DNA from: Cheiracanthium punctorium
Lineage: Eukaryota > Arthropoda > Arachnida > Araneae > Cheiracanthiidae
Direction: 5' to 3'
Assembly (NCBI GenBank): GCA_038373885.1
Contig: JAWZYV010016037.1
Location: 496,001 to 560,000, forward strand
Length of the DNA stretch: 64,000 nt
The position numbers and the translations under genes were made by a program. Of this stretch, positions 44,943 to 55,923 are shown piece by piece. How positions within the stretch are numbered: position 1 is the stretch's first letter; each line of letters begins with the position of its first letter. The notes beneath the pieces are model-generated. The model did no database searches and was not told where the DNA came from. It saw only the letters and a list, made by a program, of their open reading frames with translations.

Positions 44943-45213
44943 ATCAATTACTACTATGGCAAAATCTCTCAAACTATCTCAAGCTTGTCGGCTTTTGGCA
45001 AAATATCGCCATATTAAGGGCCAAAAACAAATCTTCCAAAGTGAACAAAGCTTGGCGTTATCGGAAATATTTGGCTAGAAATCACTAAACCTTAGTATTA
45101 TTGCAATATTTTATCTCTTTCAAACAAAATAAGTTTAGATGAAGTGCTCCAAAAATATTTTTGATTTAATAGACGTGCAAGGAAGTCATGTGTTGTCCAT
45201 ATCAAATTTTTTA

Positions 45214-45816
45214 TGGCATAATTTCTCCGGCACGATTTCAATCATTATCATTTATGAATTAGAAATTATCTATGTTTTTGGGTAAGATAGCATAATATTG
45301 CTAATTAATTTGAAATAAGATTTAAAAGTTGGATCTGTCATTTCAGTTTACACAAGAACGATACTAGCTACATTGATAAAGCCGTAGTGATAAGCTTTGT
45401 CTTTCTATGCACAGGTGAAGTGAGTAAACACAAACTTCCAGGGTGAACTTCGTATCTGTTCTTATAAGAACCTCTTATCACTGCAGGAAAACAAAAGATT
45501 CTGCAATCTTGAGGGACTAACAGCTTTTATGAAATAAATGCTTTGTAAATGACCACGGAATTCTTCGAAATTTAATAATCTAGAAACCTATGTTTGCAAA
45601 AGCTATGAGGATCTGCCATGACCGCCTGTTTTCGGTACGTACAATCCTCTCCATAATTTTTAACTCCTTTCAACTAATATTTATGAAGTAGTTACTTCTG
45701 TCTGTCTATTCCCGTTGTTCATATTTCTTGAAAGTAATAATAAAAACGCTATTTCACAAAACAGGCGACACATTTTCGAGGTTTGACATTAGCAGCACTC
45801 TGGTGCTAAATAATAA
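45214..45816. other. Unassigned stretch
   Basis: No recognised element between the F1 end and the Helitron. Confidence 0.4.
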
Positions 45817-46661
45817 TCCTACTAATATCATAAATGCCAATGTTTGTTTGTATGTTAGTTACTCTTTCATGCTGAAACGGTTTGACGGATTTGGATGAAA
45901 TATGGAATAAAGACAGTTAAAGTCCTGGATTAACAAACAGGATATTTTTTTATCGTGCGAAAAAAACACTGTTCCTATAATGTACAAAAAAACTATCGCA
46001 TTAAAAAAAAAGAATACAATAGAGTTTGTATTTTACAAAGCCGTCGTTAGATGGCGCAAACTTATGGAATACGCAGTTTTTAATTAAATCATTTTATCGT
46101 CTGCTACGCCTGGATAAAGAATACACCTGAATAAGTTTTTCCACGTGTTAGAACTATCAATTTTAAGTTTGTTTAATCACACTCATGAATCATGATACAC
46201 TTTCCAACTTAATGGAATAAGGAAAGAAAATAGGGAAGACGCATGGATTATGATACGCTTTTAATATGTAGCACTTTAGTGCGTATTTAAAAATCTGAAA
46301 GTGTTTCAGATTTTCTTTTCTTTTTTTTTTTTTTTTTTTTTTTAGGTTTTTTATATCGGCCAATTTATCTAGAAGCTCTTCAGAATTAATATAGGACGAA
46401 AATAATTTGTACCTTTTTGTAGGCTTCTACCATTAAACCATCTTATTTTTGTAACCAGTGCCGAACACGGTAAGCAAGGTAATCATCGCATCGGGGAGGC
46501 AGCTTCGAAGGGGCGTCTTTTTTACGTTAGCAGGCCCCTGTATGTAACCATCTTAATTTTAAATTCCATTCAGAATCTGAGATATTTCAGTGCCAAGGAA
46601 GCCGGTGAGAAACACAAGATTTATTAAGATGGCGAACCAATTGGTCGCCGGAGGCGGCTAA
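45817..46661 (+). mobile_element. Non-autonomous Helitron, 845 bp (plus)
   Basis: Begins TCCTACTAATATCATAAATG after A, with GTTTGTTTGTATGTTAG and GAAACGGTTTGACGGATTTG just inside, a pattern common at Helitron 5' regions. It ends CGCC-GGA-GGCG hairpin then CTAA followed by T (46658-46662). A poly-T run of about 23 lies at 46321-46343. No coding sequence. Confidence 0.82.
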
Positions 46662-47187
46662 TAAATAAATAAATTAAAAAAAAACTGAAATGCTTAGAGA
46701 TTTTAAATGTTTCTATAGTGGTGTATATTAAAACATATATTGCAATTACATTGGCCCCTAGTTCCATTATTTTAGAAAGCATATCATAATTCATGTTCAT
46801 TTATTTAATGCAGTTCGTTCCCGCTTTCATTTCACATGCAAATAAAATTTATATACCGGTGGCCAAGGCCCCTAGACTCGCTACTCTCGCTTTTCGTACG
46901 GAGCATTCGTTCCCTAATAAGGCGTGCTCGTAAAAAGACGTAATCTTCAAGTCAAAACCCGAAGACTGAATCAGATAAAATGTTACCGAGCTACACATTT
47001 ACACATTGCTTGGTTCTTGCATGTTCCTTGGAACATAAAAATTTAAACTTCACAATATTTTTAAATATGTAAAGCATATGGAACACCTTGCATATTTGCC
47101 GTCCATTATAGTTTTTCATTATTTGGCAACTTACATATGCGTATAGTTTATCGTCGTTTCTCTTTAAGTTTGCAAATAAATGCAGTA

Positions 47188-48905
47188 GGGGAAGGGGGGG
47201 GGGCAAGATGGGGTAGCGGGCAAGACGGGGTACCGGGTCTCGTCGGTCCTACGAACGACCTATCACAGCCGCCCTGGCTCGTAATGACGAGCCATTGTAT
47301 TGTTTATCAATCAGCGTTGTGACCGGCTTCTAAGTCCAAGCTTTTTTGCCCAACCGCCAAAAACTCGGTTTTTGTCAAGATCGTTGTCATTTTCGTGTTA
47401 TACATCGCATGTGTTCTGTAACTCAATATTAGTTTTCTAGAACTGACTGGAAGTTATTCTTGTTTATCAATGATTACACCAGCAGGAAAAAGCATTTTTG
47501 TTTCCATATTTCGATTTAGTTTTTTAAGGTAAGTTGTTTTATTGAAATAAGTGTGGGAGGGCAAGATGGGGTACGGGGATATGGGGTGCCCCATCTTGCC
47601 CCTCGACGAAAACTATGATTTCTCTAAGACACTTTATGATCCTTTAAACTTAATAGAGTTTACTTAACTTAATTGAGTTGTTTTAGGATGGTGATAAATT
47701 ACAAAAGAAAGACAGAGAGGGGGAATTGGAATGAAAAGAGTATGAAAAATGCGGTAGATGTTGTAATTAAAAGAAGAATGGCGTATAAATTCTGTGCCAC
47801 AAACGACCCTTGAAAGAAAAGTTAAAGAAGCTCGTGTAGCCCTAGAAGATACAGGTGCTCCTAAAACTTACCTTGGGTGAAAGTTCCTTTAGGCCCAAAA
47901 AAGCGAACATTTTCTGATGACGAAGAGAAAGAACTTTGCAATTACATAATGGATAAGGAGGGTCGTCTTTACGGACTTACAACAAAATATTTAAGGGCTT
48001 TGGCGTACACTCTTGCAGTAAAAAATGGGAAACAACACCTCTTTGTGAGGAAAAAAAAAAAGAAGCTCGCAAAGATTCCTTATTTCCATTGTGTGAGAGA
48101 TTGTGTAAGAGTAAGTATTGAAGCAGAGCCCGAGCCAGGATTCTCCACTTGGATGTCCAATATCGAAATAGATCAAAGGCCAACTACTCCACCATCAGTA
48201 TTTTCTGTAGTTAGTCCTCAGCAAGTGATGCCTTATCCTGCAGCTCGCAAAATTTCACGTGTGACAAGGAAATGAGAAAAAATGGTTATCATTACTTCTT
48301 CCCCGTATAAAAATGAGTTACAAGAAACAATGAAATAAAGAAACTGGCAGAAGTTAACAAAAAGAGAAAAAGAGAGGTAAAAGAACAAAAAAAGAATAAG
48401 AAAACCGAATTGGCTAAGAAAAAGAATAAGAATAAAACCAACAATAATCCTAATTCCTCACCAGAATGTGACAACGAAGAAGATAATATGCCTTGCTTTT
48501 ACTGCCATGGAAAATACTTGGATTCTAATGAAGGATGGGTCGCATGTTCTCTCTGTGGGAATAGGGCACGCTGTAGCTGTGCTGGGATAGATGATGAGGA
48601 CGATGATGCAGTATTTGTTTGCAAGTTTTGCAACCCAAAATAGAATATGTCTCCCATACCCCATCTTGCCCAGTAGGGTACCCCGTCTTACCCTACCTAG
48701 GGGGCAAGATGGGGCGTTGGGCATTTTTGACAAAATTGGTCATTTTTTTCATTTTCTATCAGTGGAAAATTTCTTAAGTTCCTTATTTCCAAAGATTGAT
48801 TGTGTAAGAGTAATTATAAATAAATAAATATTCAAAATACTTAAAGATGTGAGTTTTATTAAGCTCAAAACATTAAGGACCCCGTCTTGCCCCCCCCCCC
48901 TCCCC
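47188..48905 (+). mobile_element. pogo-like DNA transposon, internally deleted, TA duplication
   Basis: 1718 bp flanked by TA (47186-47187 and 48906-48907). The ends read GGGGAAGGGG then a G-run and CAAGATGGGGTA on the left; the right end reverse-complemented is GGGGAGGGG, a G-run and CAAGACGGGG. GGGGCAAGATGGGG-type motifs recur subterminally (47561-47600, 48660-48715). Comparing with F3 copy D shows that removing it restores CAGTACTTCATATG, proving the TA insertion. Confidence 0.92.
47690..48640 (+). pseudogene. pogo-like transposase, core deleted
   Basis: N-terminal part: VINYKRKTERGNWNEKSMKN and VPQTTLERKVKEAR-like sequence (psq-type helix-turn-helix of pogo/Tigger transposases), frameshifted near 47790 and with a stop near 47877. 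Then 47880-48010 gives KKRTFSDDEEKELCNYIMDK and GLTTKYLRALAYTLA, the CENP-B-like second DNA-binding segment. The DDE core expected next (about 150-200 codons) is missing: the frame passes straight to IEAEPEPGFSTWMSNIEID and QQVMPYPAARKISRVTRK, typical C-terminal linker text. The end (48410-48640) is a Lys-rich stretch and a Cys-rich PHD-like finger (CFYCHGKY, CSLCGNRARCSCAG, CKFC). No transposition activity is possible without the core. Confidence 0.85.
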
Positions 48906-49640
48906 TACTTCATATGTTTCCTTTGCTAAAAACTACGGAATAGCTTGGATATCTTTTCACCAATGGCGACTTTTCATTATTGGGCAATTGACACATGAGC
49001 ATAATCGATAATCATTCCCCGTGTAAGATTGCCATGAAAGCTGTTCTCCATATAGTCATATGCATAATCCTTTACAGATGGGCGTATTTAGCAACGCGAA
49101 ATATTTCATCTCGGTATGCTGGCAAATATCCACGCTGTACTAGATTTTGCTATAATGGCATAGTATAGTCAAAATACTGGGTGTTAACATCTTGGAACAT
49201 CGTTTTAGATTCACCCTGCTTGGAGACAGCCTGTTTTCAGATGGTACCTAATGCCAAAAATGGAGTTTTTCAAATCAGTTACAATTATTTTGTGTTGGAG
49301 AAAGGAATAATCTGTAATTTAAAACCCCTGCTATCTGAGAAAACTTACTTGCTATTTGAAAATTGTGAGCTTTGTGTAACACCCTTTGACTTATTTATTT
49401 CTCATACTTTTTAATTTGGCGTAAAATTTACTACTTCATGTTTGTCAACTTCACGCCATTCGGAATAGCTTTTTTGCTTTCTTGCAAAGGAACGAATGAT
49501 TTTAAGCTGCCGAATGTTGCCAAAACCTAGCAACCATGATGCTCGAATACGTGGACACCTTCGTTGAAGCTCAACCTCCCACGGTTTTGGAGCAGAAAGT
49601 ATGACAAGCTTGTGACAGCGGCAGCGGGAGCTACTTTTTT

Positions 49641-49883
49641 TTTAGATAAGAGAGAAACCAAAGGAATAAAATTTATTATTCCATATTCTCCCTCCCCCAT
49701 AGTTGCATTTTTGTCCGTTGCTTAGATCCTAATGTCGCCTAAAGATCGCCAAACATAGCAACCATGATGCATGTATATATTTTGAAAATTGAAAAATGCC
49801 ATTTCGCAAAAATTTCAGTAATAATACAAACAGAATAAAATTTAAGTATGGGACTATATATATATATATATATATAAAGGAAG
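49641..49883. other. Unassigned; (TA)n at 49856-49876
   Basis: Short TA microsatellite directly before the F2 end. Nothing else seen. Confidence 0.5.
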
Positions 49884-50046
49884 ATTGCCTGACTGAATGA
49901 CTGACTGAGTGACGATCAACGTCCAGCCAAATCTATTAGAGATAGACATGCAATTTTAGGCGTTTATAGCTTTTGTGCATAAGGCGACATTTAAGAAGTG
50001 ATTTTTAAAAATTCGCACCCAGACGAATTTTAAAAATCACTTCCAG
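49884..50046 (+). repeat. F2 family, terminal segment (plus)
   Basis: ATTGCCTGACTGAATGACTG, GTCCAGCCAAATCTATTAGA and GCATAAGGCGACATTTAAGA are the reverse complement of 1420-1545. Confidence 0.8.
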
Positions 50047-50290
50047 ACGGTGGTCGCCTTACCATGGCACAGTGGTAGACGGCCGAGGTGTGAAGGTCCC
50101 GGGTTCGGGTCCCATCGCGCGGCTGTCGATCTAACGGTCTGGATATTTGGTAGGTTTTCTCCAGATGTAACGTGAATACGCGTTAGAACCCTTTAGAAAG
50201 TCCTCCTACCAAGGCACCCCCCATCCTAGGCAGATACCCCGCGTGCAGGTTTGCCTTAACACACGCAACAAAAGCTCAATGAATGCCCTA
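50047..50290 (+). mobile_element. tRNA-derived SINE, best copy
   Basis: An RNA polymerase III A box (TGGCACAGTGGT, 50065-50076) and B box (GGTTCGGGTCCC, 50102-50113) are spaced as in a tRNA gene. A tRNA-unrelated body follows: CTCCAGATGTAACGTGAATA, CCTACCAAGGCACCCCCCAT, CCTTAACACACGCAAC. Copies or parts lie at 26672-26870 and 44640-44728. It sits inside an F2 unit; the duplication is not clear. It is a SINE rather than a tRNA gene because the acceptor stem cannot be formed and the body is repeated. Confidence 0.85.
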
Positions 50291-50300
50291 AAAGAATTTA

Positions 50301-50623
50301 AATCTGGAAACCAGACGGGGTTGGCGGTACAGAACTTTCTTTACAGGTTTCCTTCATATCTCAGAGAAAAAAAGAGATAACCGTAAATTCTTGATTTAAA
50401 ATGTAACTAACAGAAATGCCTAAAAATCATTTTCAGTATTTTATAGAATTCGCACCCAAACGAGGGTAAGGGTCTAAAACGTTTTTTAACGTTCTTTTCA
50501 CATTTCGCTTCATATTTCAAGGGAAAAAAGAGTTGCTTTAAAATGTAACTAACAGAAATACCTAAAAACTATTTTCAGGATTAATTTAGAATTAGCACCC
50601 AAACGAGGGTAAGGAGCCAAAAA
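50301..50623 (+). repeat. F2 family tandem units
   Basis: Two units with CTTCATATCTCAGAGAAAAA, TAACAGAAATGCCTAAAAAT and GAATTCGCACCCAAACGAGG, reverse complement of those at 1-1380. Confidence 0.82.
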
Positions 50624-51893
50624 CAGGATTGGGATTTTGACATGACAAGTGTCGAAAACTGGTTTAAACTGTCAAAAACTGGTTTAAACCGTCAAAAATT
50701 GCCAAAAACTAATCTATTAAAGAAAGAACGAAATGTCAAACTAATTATGCAGTATATTTTCATTTTGCATTAAACTGAATACATAATTAAAATTAATTAT
50801 ATTTAAAAAATAAGAATTATGCTAACACACAAGTTGAGCTCATTAATAATAATTAGTTTAATACATTAATAAGATACAACTTTAGAAATATAATGTATAC
50901 ATAACATTATATATACTGATTGTAGAATTGTAAGAATATGACTGCCCATAGAGTGTAATGTATTGGAAATTTTTTTGTCCTGTGAAGAACTATAAATGGT
51001 AGATAGATCATTTTCAATAGGGTACATGGTACTGTATATACAGTTAGATAAATAATGGTCAGCAGTTTTTCAACTTAAGGTATGGCTAAACATTTCCTAA
51101 AAGCATTAGTTTTATTTTTGATTTAATCTAAAAACCTAAATTAGAAGGGTTCTAAGTAACAGCCAATAACATAGTAATTTCAGTCATTTAAATAAAATAA
51201 AGATCAACACCATTAATTATCAGTTTACTAAAGCTTCGCATTCAAAGTAGAATTAGCAAAAAATTTCGGAACTGAAATGCAATGAGTAAGCATACATTCT
51301 TATAAAACACAAAATACTCTTATTTTCTTAAAAATAAATAAAATAACCCTGACTGGTATAAACAAAGTAAACATTTTTTGCTAATTATAGTACTTTATAT
51401 ATATAAATATTGATTGATTAATTCATTACAAATACAAAGAACAAAATATTTTACAATGAAATAATACTTATTAGTTTCATTCATTTTTTCCAGAAAGCAT
51501 AACTAATTTTTTTATTGAAATTGATAATTTAGAATTTTCATATTATAAGACCAAAGATATTGAATATTTTTACTCCTAAGATTTAATTATGTATCCAATA
51601 TTGTTGTGACTATATTGGATGCAAAATTAATTTTCTTTCCACTTTTTTTTCCTTTTCCTAGACAATGTTTTATAAAAAATATGTAAAAGATGACTGTATT
51701 TCTTAAAAATTAGTACTACCAACATTTCACACATATTTATAGCTTATACAATGTATGCAATGTTAAAGACATTAATTAATATTTGTAACACTACAAGTGC
51801 AAAATTTGAGATTTTTGACAAAATGTTTTTGACAGGGTTTTTCACGTGACAGTATAAACCATGGTTAAAACCGTCAAAAACTTGTCAACCCTG
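50624..51893. mobile_element. hAT element, 1.27 kb
   Basis: Perfect 8-bp duplication GCCAAAAA (50616-50623 and 51894-51901) around ends CAGGATTGGGATTTTGACA and, reverse-complemented, CAGGGTTGACAAGTTTTTGAC. GGTTTAAAC(C/T)GTCAAAAA motifs repeat near both ends. The AT-rich interior has no transposase. It holds an F1-like scrap at about 50940-51000 (GCCCATAGAGTGTAATGTAT). Confidence 0.9.
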
Positions 51894-51901
51894 GCCAAAA
51901 A

Positions 51902-52015
51902 ATTATTTCACATTCTTTTCACATTTCCCTTCATATATCAGAGGAAAAAGAGCCTAAAATTCCTGCTTAACAAGTAATATATATTTTTTTAAAAATTTAA
52001 GTCAATTCCTACTTA
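51902..52015 (+). repeat. F2 unit fragment
   Basis: CACATTTCCCTTCATATATC and AGAGCCTAAAATTCCTGCTT continue the F2 unit after the hAT. Confidence 0.7.
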
Positions 52016-52640
52016 GGTCGAAATTTCAACATTTCACGACTAATAGTTTTTTGAGATGTGAGAGTTAAATACATACACCCGTACACCAAAAGTCACCAAG
52101 CTTGGCGACTTTTGGAATAATTCTTGAGGGAGGCACGTGACCGTGGTCGGAGCATTACCTAACTATATAGTAGGACGGTATTGTGCTTGAAATGGATTAA
52201 TGTCCCTAAAATTGCCATTGACCGTAATGTATTGGAAATCATTTGAATGTTCCTGTAGCAGAACTATAAATGATAAACTTTTTTCGATGGAAAAATTCAT
52301 TCTGTAACCCTTAATGGCATATATCACTTCTGAGTCGTTTGAACTAGCCTAATACCTCTAAAATACGCTTTAATGAATTTCTGCCCATAGAGCGTAATGT
52401 ATTTAAAATCTTTTGGGCTGCCCTGTAGATAAACTATCCACTCGAATGGGACCGAAATGGCTGATGCACAACTAGATGTTACAACAATCCTGAATATAAA
52501 GTTTCAACATTCTATGTCCAATAGTTTTTGAGATATGCAAGTTTAATGAATTTCGGCCCATAGAGCGTAATGTATTTAGAATCTTTTCGGCGGTCCTGTA
52601 GATAAATTATAAAGTTGATTGGGACCAAAACTGTATTAAC
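52016..52640 (+). repeat. F1 fragment inside F2
   Basis: Matches the left F1 arm from about 19330 to 19900: GTACACCAAAAGTC, the 30-bp palindrome with one mismatched pair (52086-52115), GGAGGCACGTGACCGTGGTC, then two of the 173-bp units (AATTTCTGCCCATAGAGCG and AATTTCGGCCCATAGAGCG). F1 termini are absent. Confidence 0.85.
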
Positions 52641-52790
52641 ATCCAGTGTCATCCACTACAAGTTTTAAAAAATGTATTTCAACCTGAGTGGATGAATAAA
52701 AAAGTATTTTATTAACCATTTTAAATTTATAGAAGATGTATATAGGGAGAGTGTGACCTAATAGTAAGAATTGAAAAATATAGTGAACAG

Positions 52791-53290
52791 AAATTCCTTA
52801 AAATCATTTTCAGGATTTTTTAGAATGCGTATCAAAACGCGGATAAGGGGGCCAAAGCGTTGTTTTCAAATTTGCTATCATACCTGAAAGAGATATAGAG
52901 ATAACTATAAAATTCTTGCTTTAAAATGTAGCGAACACGAATACCTAAAAGAGATTTTCAGGATTTTTCGGAATTCATGTCCAAGCTAGTGTAAGGGACC
53001 AAAATGTTGTTTTCATATTTGTCTTCGTATATCGAAGGAAAAAGAAGATAGCCGTAAAAACCTTGCATTAAAATGTAACGAAAATCTTTTCCAAGATTTT
53101 TTAAAAATCGACCTCAATAGGGGGTAGTTGACAAAAAAAAAAAAAAAAAAAAAAAAAAAATAGGTGTTTTTACGTATTTTTTACTTGTTGAGTGCTGTTA
53201 ATTTCAAAGATTTTTGTCTGCCTGGTGAAAGGGCTTATCACTTTTCAAGGGTTGCCAGATTAAATGTGGAAAGTTGTCAGGGGAATTCAG
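52791..53290 (+). repeat. F2 tandem units and far terminus
   Basis: Three units (TTTTCAGGATTTTTTAGAAT, GGGGGCCAAAGCGTTG; GGGACCAAAATGTTG; a degraded third), a 32-base A-run (53130-53161), TTTTTACGTATTTTTTACTT and a GTCTGCCTGGTGAAAG-like end near 53217, mirroring 1-230. Confidence 0.8.
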
Positions 53291-54746
53291 TATTATTTAA
53301 CAACAAACATCTTATTACTGGGCAACTATAATTTTGAAAAAAAAAATAAAAACAGTTATTCCAAGATTAAAGTAAGACGATACAAATAATTTTTTGCGTC
53401 TATACTTTTATATGTCACGAATTCTGATTGCCTTAAAAGGCTATATTTAAACACTTATCCGGAATAAGCTCGTTAATTGGCACCATGTGCTATCTACTTT
53501 TTTATTTTTTTATATTTTTTTCACTTTATCATTGGATTATCTTGGGATTTCACTTTACGTAAGTAAGCTATTATATATTATATATATATATGTATTCATT
53601 AGGGCTGGGCCAAAAATCGATAAACACCGACATATCGGTTTTATTTCAACATCAGATATCCGATATTCCCATTTTCATTTCAGTGAAATCTCGAATCCGA
53701 TAAAGGTCAAAAATACAGGCCGGCGATAAGAAAATCCAGAGATCAATACCAGCTTGTGATGCTTTTGCTACTGCTTTCTCTCCGTTGATGATGATACCGG
53801 ATCGCAGAAAAAACAGCTCCATGGTTTATTAGCCTAATTACCATAATTAATTAAGGTATATCTCGGAAACTATCCATCGGAGAGCGTTTTTATTGATTAT
53901 CGACCCCCCCCCTAGACACTACACCCCCATTGATGCATAAAATTTCGAATGCTTTGACACCAAACTTAACCTTTTAATCTTACAGGCCCAGGGGGTCATA
54001 CGAAGCTACCCGGTATTTTCATTTCGGGCAGTTTAAACACTAGCTTTACTTGAACCACCTTCCGACGGCATCTCCAAAGCCTGTAAACCGTCCCAGAGCA
54101 AATTTCCACATGTTGGCATAGGGCTGGGGAAAAATCAATATTTATCGAACTATCTGATTTATTCCAGCATAATAAATTCGATCTTGATTCGATCCAGCAT
54201 AATAAATTCGATCTTGATTCGATCCAGCATAATAAAATGGCAATTTGGAACAACATGTAAGTACAGCATTCCGTTACTTTTTATTTATTTTGAGCTGCCA
54301 ATTAATGTAGTTTTAATAATTAAGTGTCTTTAAATTCCTTAACTGGTGCATTTACCACTAATTTGTTCACTTTAGTTTTCATCTAGTACTTTTGGGACCA
54401 TTGAAACTTGTGCGAAATTGTGTGAAACTAGGAGTTATGCATAACACCTAGCGACCCATGACTGCAAAGCGCGGGGATTTTATAGGCTGGCGAGAAAACT
54501 ATTTTACAATATTCGCCAGGCGTTTTCTAACGATACTCGAAATATATTTATAATAAATTGCCGCGTTCTGGCACCAAATTTAGCGATCAATCATGGGCGC
54601 TGGCAGAATATTTCCCAGCGGGGAGGCTCTATGATTTTTTTTTTTTTTTTAAATTCATTGTTTTTCTGATTTTTTTTTGTTTGGCAATTTTTTTTTTTTT
54701 TTTTGCTAACACTTTTAGGCAAAAAAAGTAGAGATATATTGTCCCT
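53291..54746. other. Mixed relics: two TAGGGCTGGG hAT-like ends and a 30-bp tandem repeat
   Basis: TAGGGCTGGGCCAAAAATCG begins at 53602 followed by CGATA/TATCGG motifs, and TAGGGCTGGGGAAAAATCAA begins at 54119, both in the same orientation and lacking matching right ends. A 30-bp unit (CAGCATAATAAATTCGATCT then TGATTCGATC) is repeated about 2.5 times at 54165-54237. C-run at 53905-53913; poly-T runs at 54637-54710. No gene found. Confidence 0.5.
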
Positions 54747-55310
54747 TAGAATTTGGAGGCGGAGATACTAAACACGTGACCCAAACAAGCTGCTAAATCA
54801 CCGACTAAACAAACGTACGCTTGAACAAGCACTCTGATTGGTCTACTAACTTCCCTATTAACTTTTCCCTTTGTGTTAGTCAACCGTTTAGTACTAAATG
54901 TATCTGAACTCGTATTTACTAACTTTTACTATCCCCCCCCAATTACTAACTTAGTAACTGAACAATAGATTTAGTATCTACTAAATCTATCTGAATAGTA
55001 GCCATTGTTTAGTTACTAAATTCCGTAAAATCAATTCAGGTAGAATTTGGAGGCGGAGATACTAAACACGTGACCAAAACAAGCTACTAAAATCATGTGA
55101 ACAAGAAAGCTGCTAAATCATGTGAATAAACAGACGTACGCCTGGAACAAGCGCTCTGATTGGTCTACTAGCTTCTCGTTAACTTTTCCCTTGGTGTTAG
55201 GTAGTCACATATTTAGTAGTAAATGTATCTGAATTCCTATTTACTAACATTTAGTGTCCTCGCCTAAATCTATCTGAATGAGTACCTATATTGTATTCTT
55301 ATTTTGCTAC
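54747..55310. repeat. Tandem duplication, 294 bp unit
   Basis: TAGAATTTGGAGGCGGAGAT starts at 54747 and again at 55041; both copies continue ACTAAACACGTGAC, CAAGC(A/G)CTCTGATTGG and ACTAAATGTATCTGAA-like sequence, with internal indels. Each has a CACGTG E-box and an ATTGG inverted CCAAT box, but promoter function is unproven. Confidence 0.85.
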
Positions 55311-55553
55311 TCTGCCTCCCAAATTTTTCATACTTCTACATACAACGGACACCATTTGAAAACAGCAGCTAGTGTATCTTCTAAACAACGGAACGAACTT
55401 GATCCGCTTTCAGTTTACTTCGTTTGAAACTAATCGCACTCAGTTTTGTTTACGAACACTCTAGTTTTTAAACTGAATGCACTCAATTTCCTTTACGAAC
55501 ACCACCATAGTAGCAATAACATATCGGTCGATGAGAGGCGGGTGAGTTTAATC
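55311..55553. other. Unassigned stretch before the array
   Basis: Contains CAGTTTACTTCGTTTG and CTCAGTTTTGTTTACGAACA with ACTCAATTTCCTTTACGAAC, a degenerate 50-bp-type repeat. No gene seen. Confidence 0.4.
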
Positions 55554-55923
55554 CGAGGAGAAGGAGCAATGGCCAATCACGGTTTTTCATCCTAAAAAGG
55601 GGAAATTTCATCAGCAACTGATCCAAAATGTCCGCTCGGGGGGCCATATAGCCGATCATCGTTTCCCGATGACTCCGATGAAATAACGAAAAGAAACCGA
55701 TGAGAAACCGATAAACTGTTTAAAATATATTTGTTAACAAAAAATAAACGACTGGCAGCAAAATTTTCAAAAAATATCAGTTTGTTTATTATGTTTTCGT
55801 TTTTTGCATGCTAACTTTCCGTTTTTCTGAAAAAAAAAATATAATAAAAGAAAAACAAAAGTCTCCCTCCACTGGGCCCGAACCGTTAGCGTACGATGTC
55901 ACAGACTAGCGTGCTGCCACAAG

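Larger units (their letters stand above)
43793..45213. repeat. F1 outer-half copy, interrupted by a hAT
   Basis: 43793-44096 and 44951-45213 align with the outer part of an F1 arm (as 21920-22644): TCGCCATTTGTCATCGACC, CGCCAAATTTGGCGGG, TACATTAAGGTGTTTGGATA, then, after the insertion, CAAGCTTGTCGGCTTTTGGC, GACGTGCAAGGAAGTCATGT and GTCCATATCAAAT. It is truncated inward at 43793. Confidence 0.85.
46855..49640 (+). repeat. F3 family copy E, interrupted by a pogo-like element
   Basis: 46855-47187 carries the F3 start (GGCCAAGGCCCCTAGACTCG, CTCGCTTTTCGTACG, AACCCGAAGACTGAATCAG, CCGAGCTACACATTTACAC). After the insertion 48906-49640 continues CTTCATATGTTTCC, AAAACTACGGAATAGC, GATGGGCGTATTTAGC, to ACTTTTTTTTTAGATAAGA. 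The GACCGAGC site carries no hAT in this copy. Confidence 0.82.

Noticed and set aside
50047..50120. tRNA gene
   Set aside because: A and B boxes are present but acceptor and anticodon stems do not pair convincingly, and a shared non-tRNA body follows, so it is a SINE.
53602..54128. A complete hAT bounded by the two TAGGGCTGGG motifs
   Set aside because: Both motifs are in the same orientation, so they cannot be the two inverted ends of one element.
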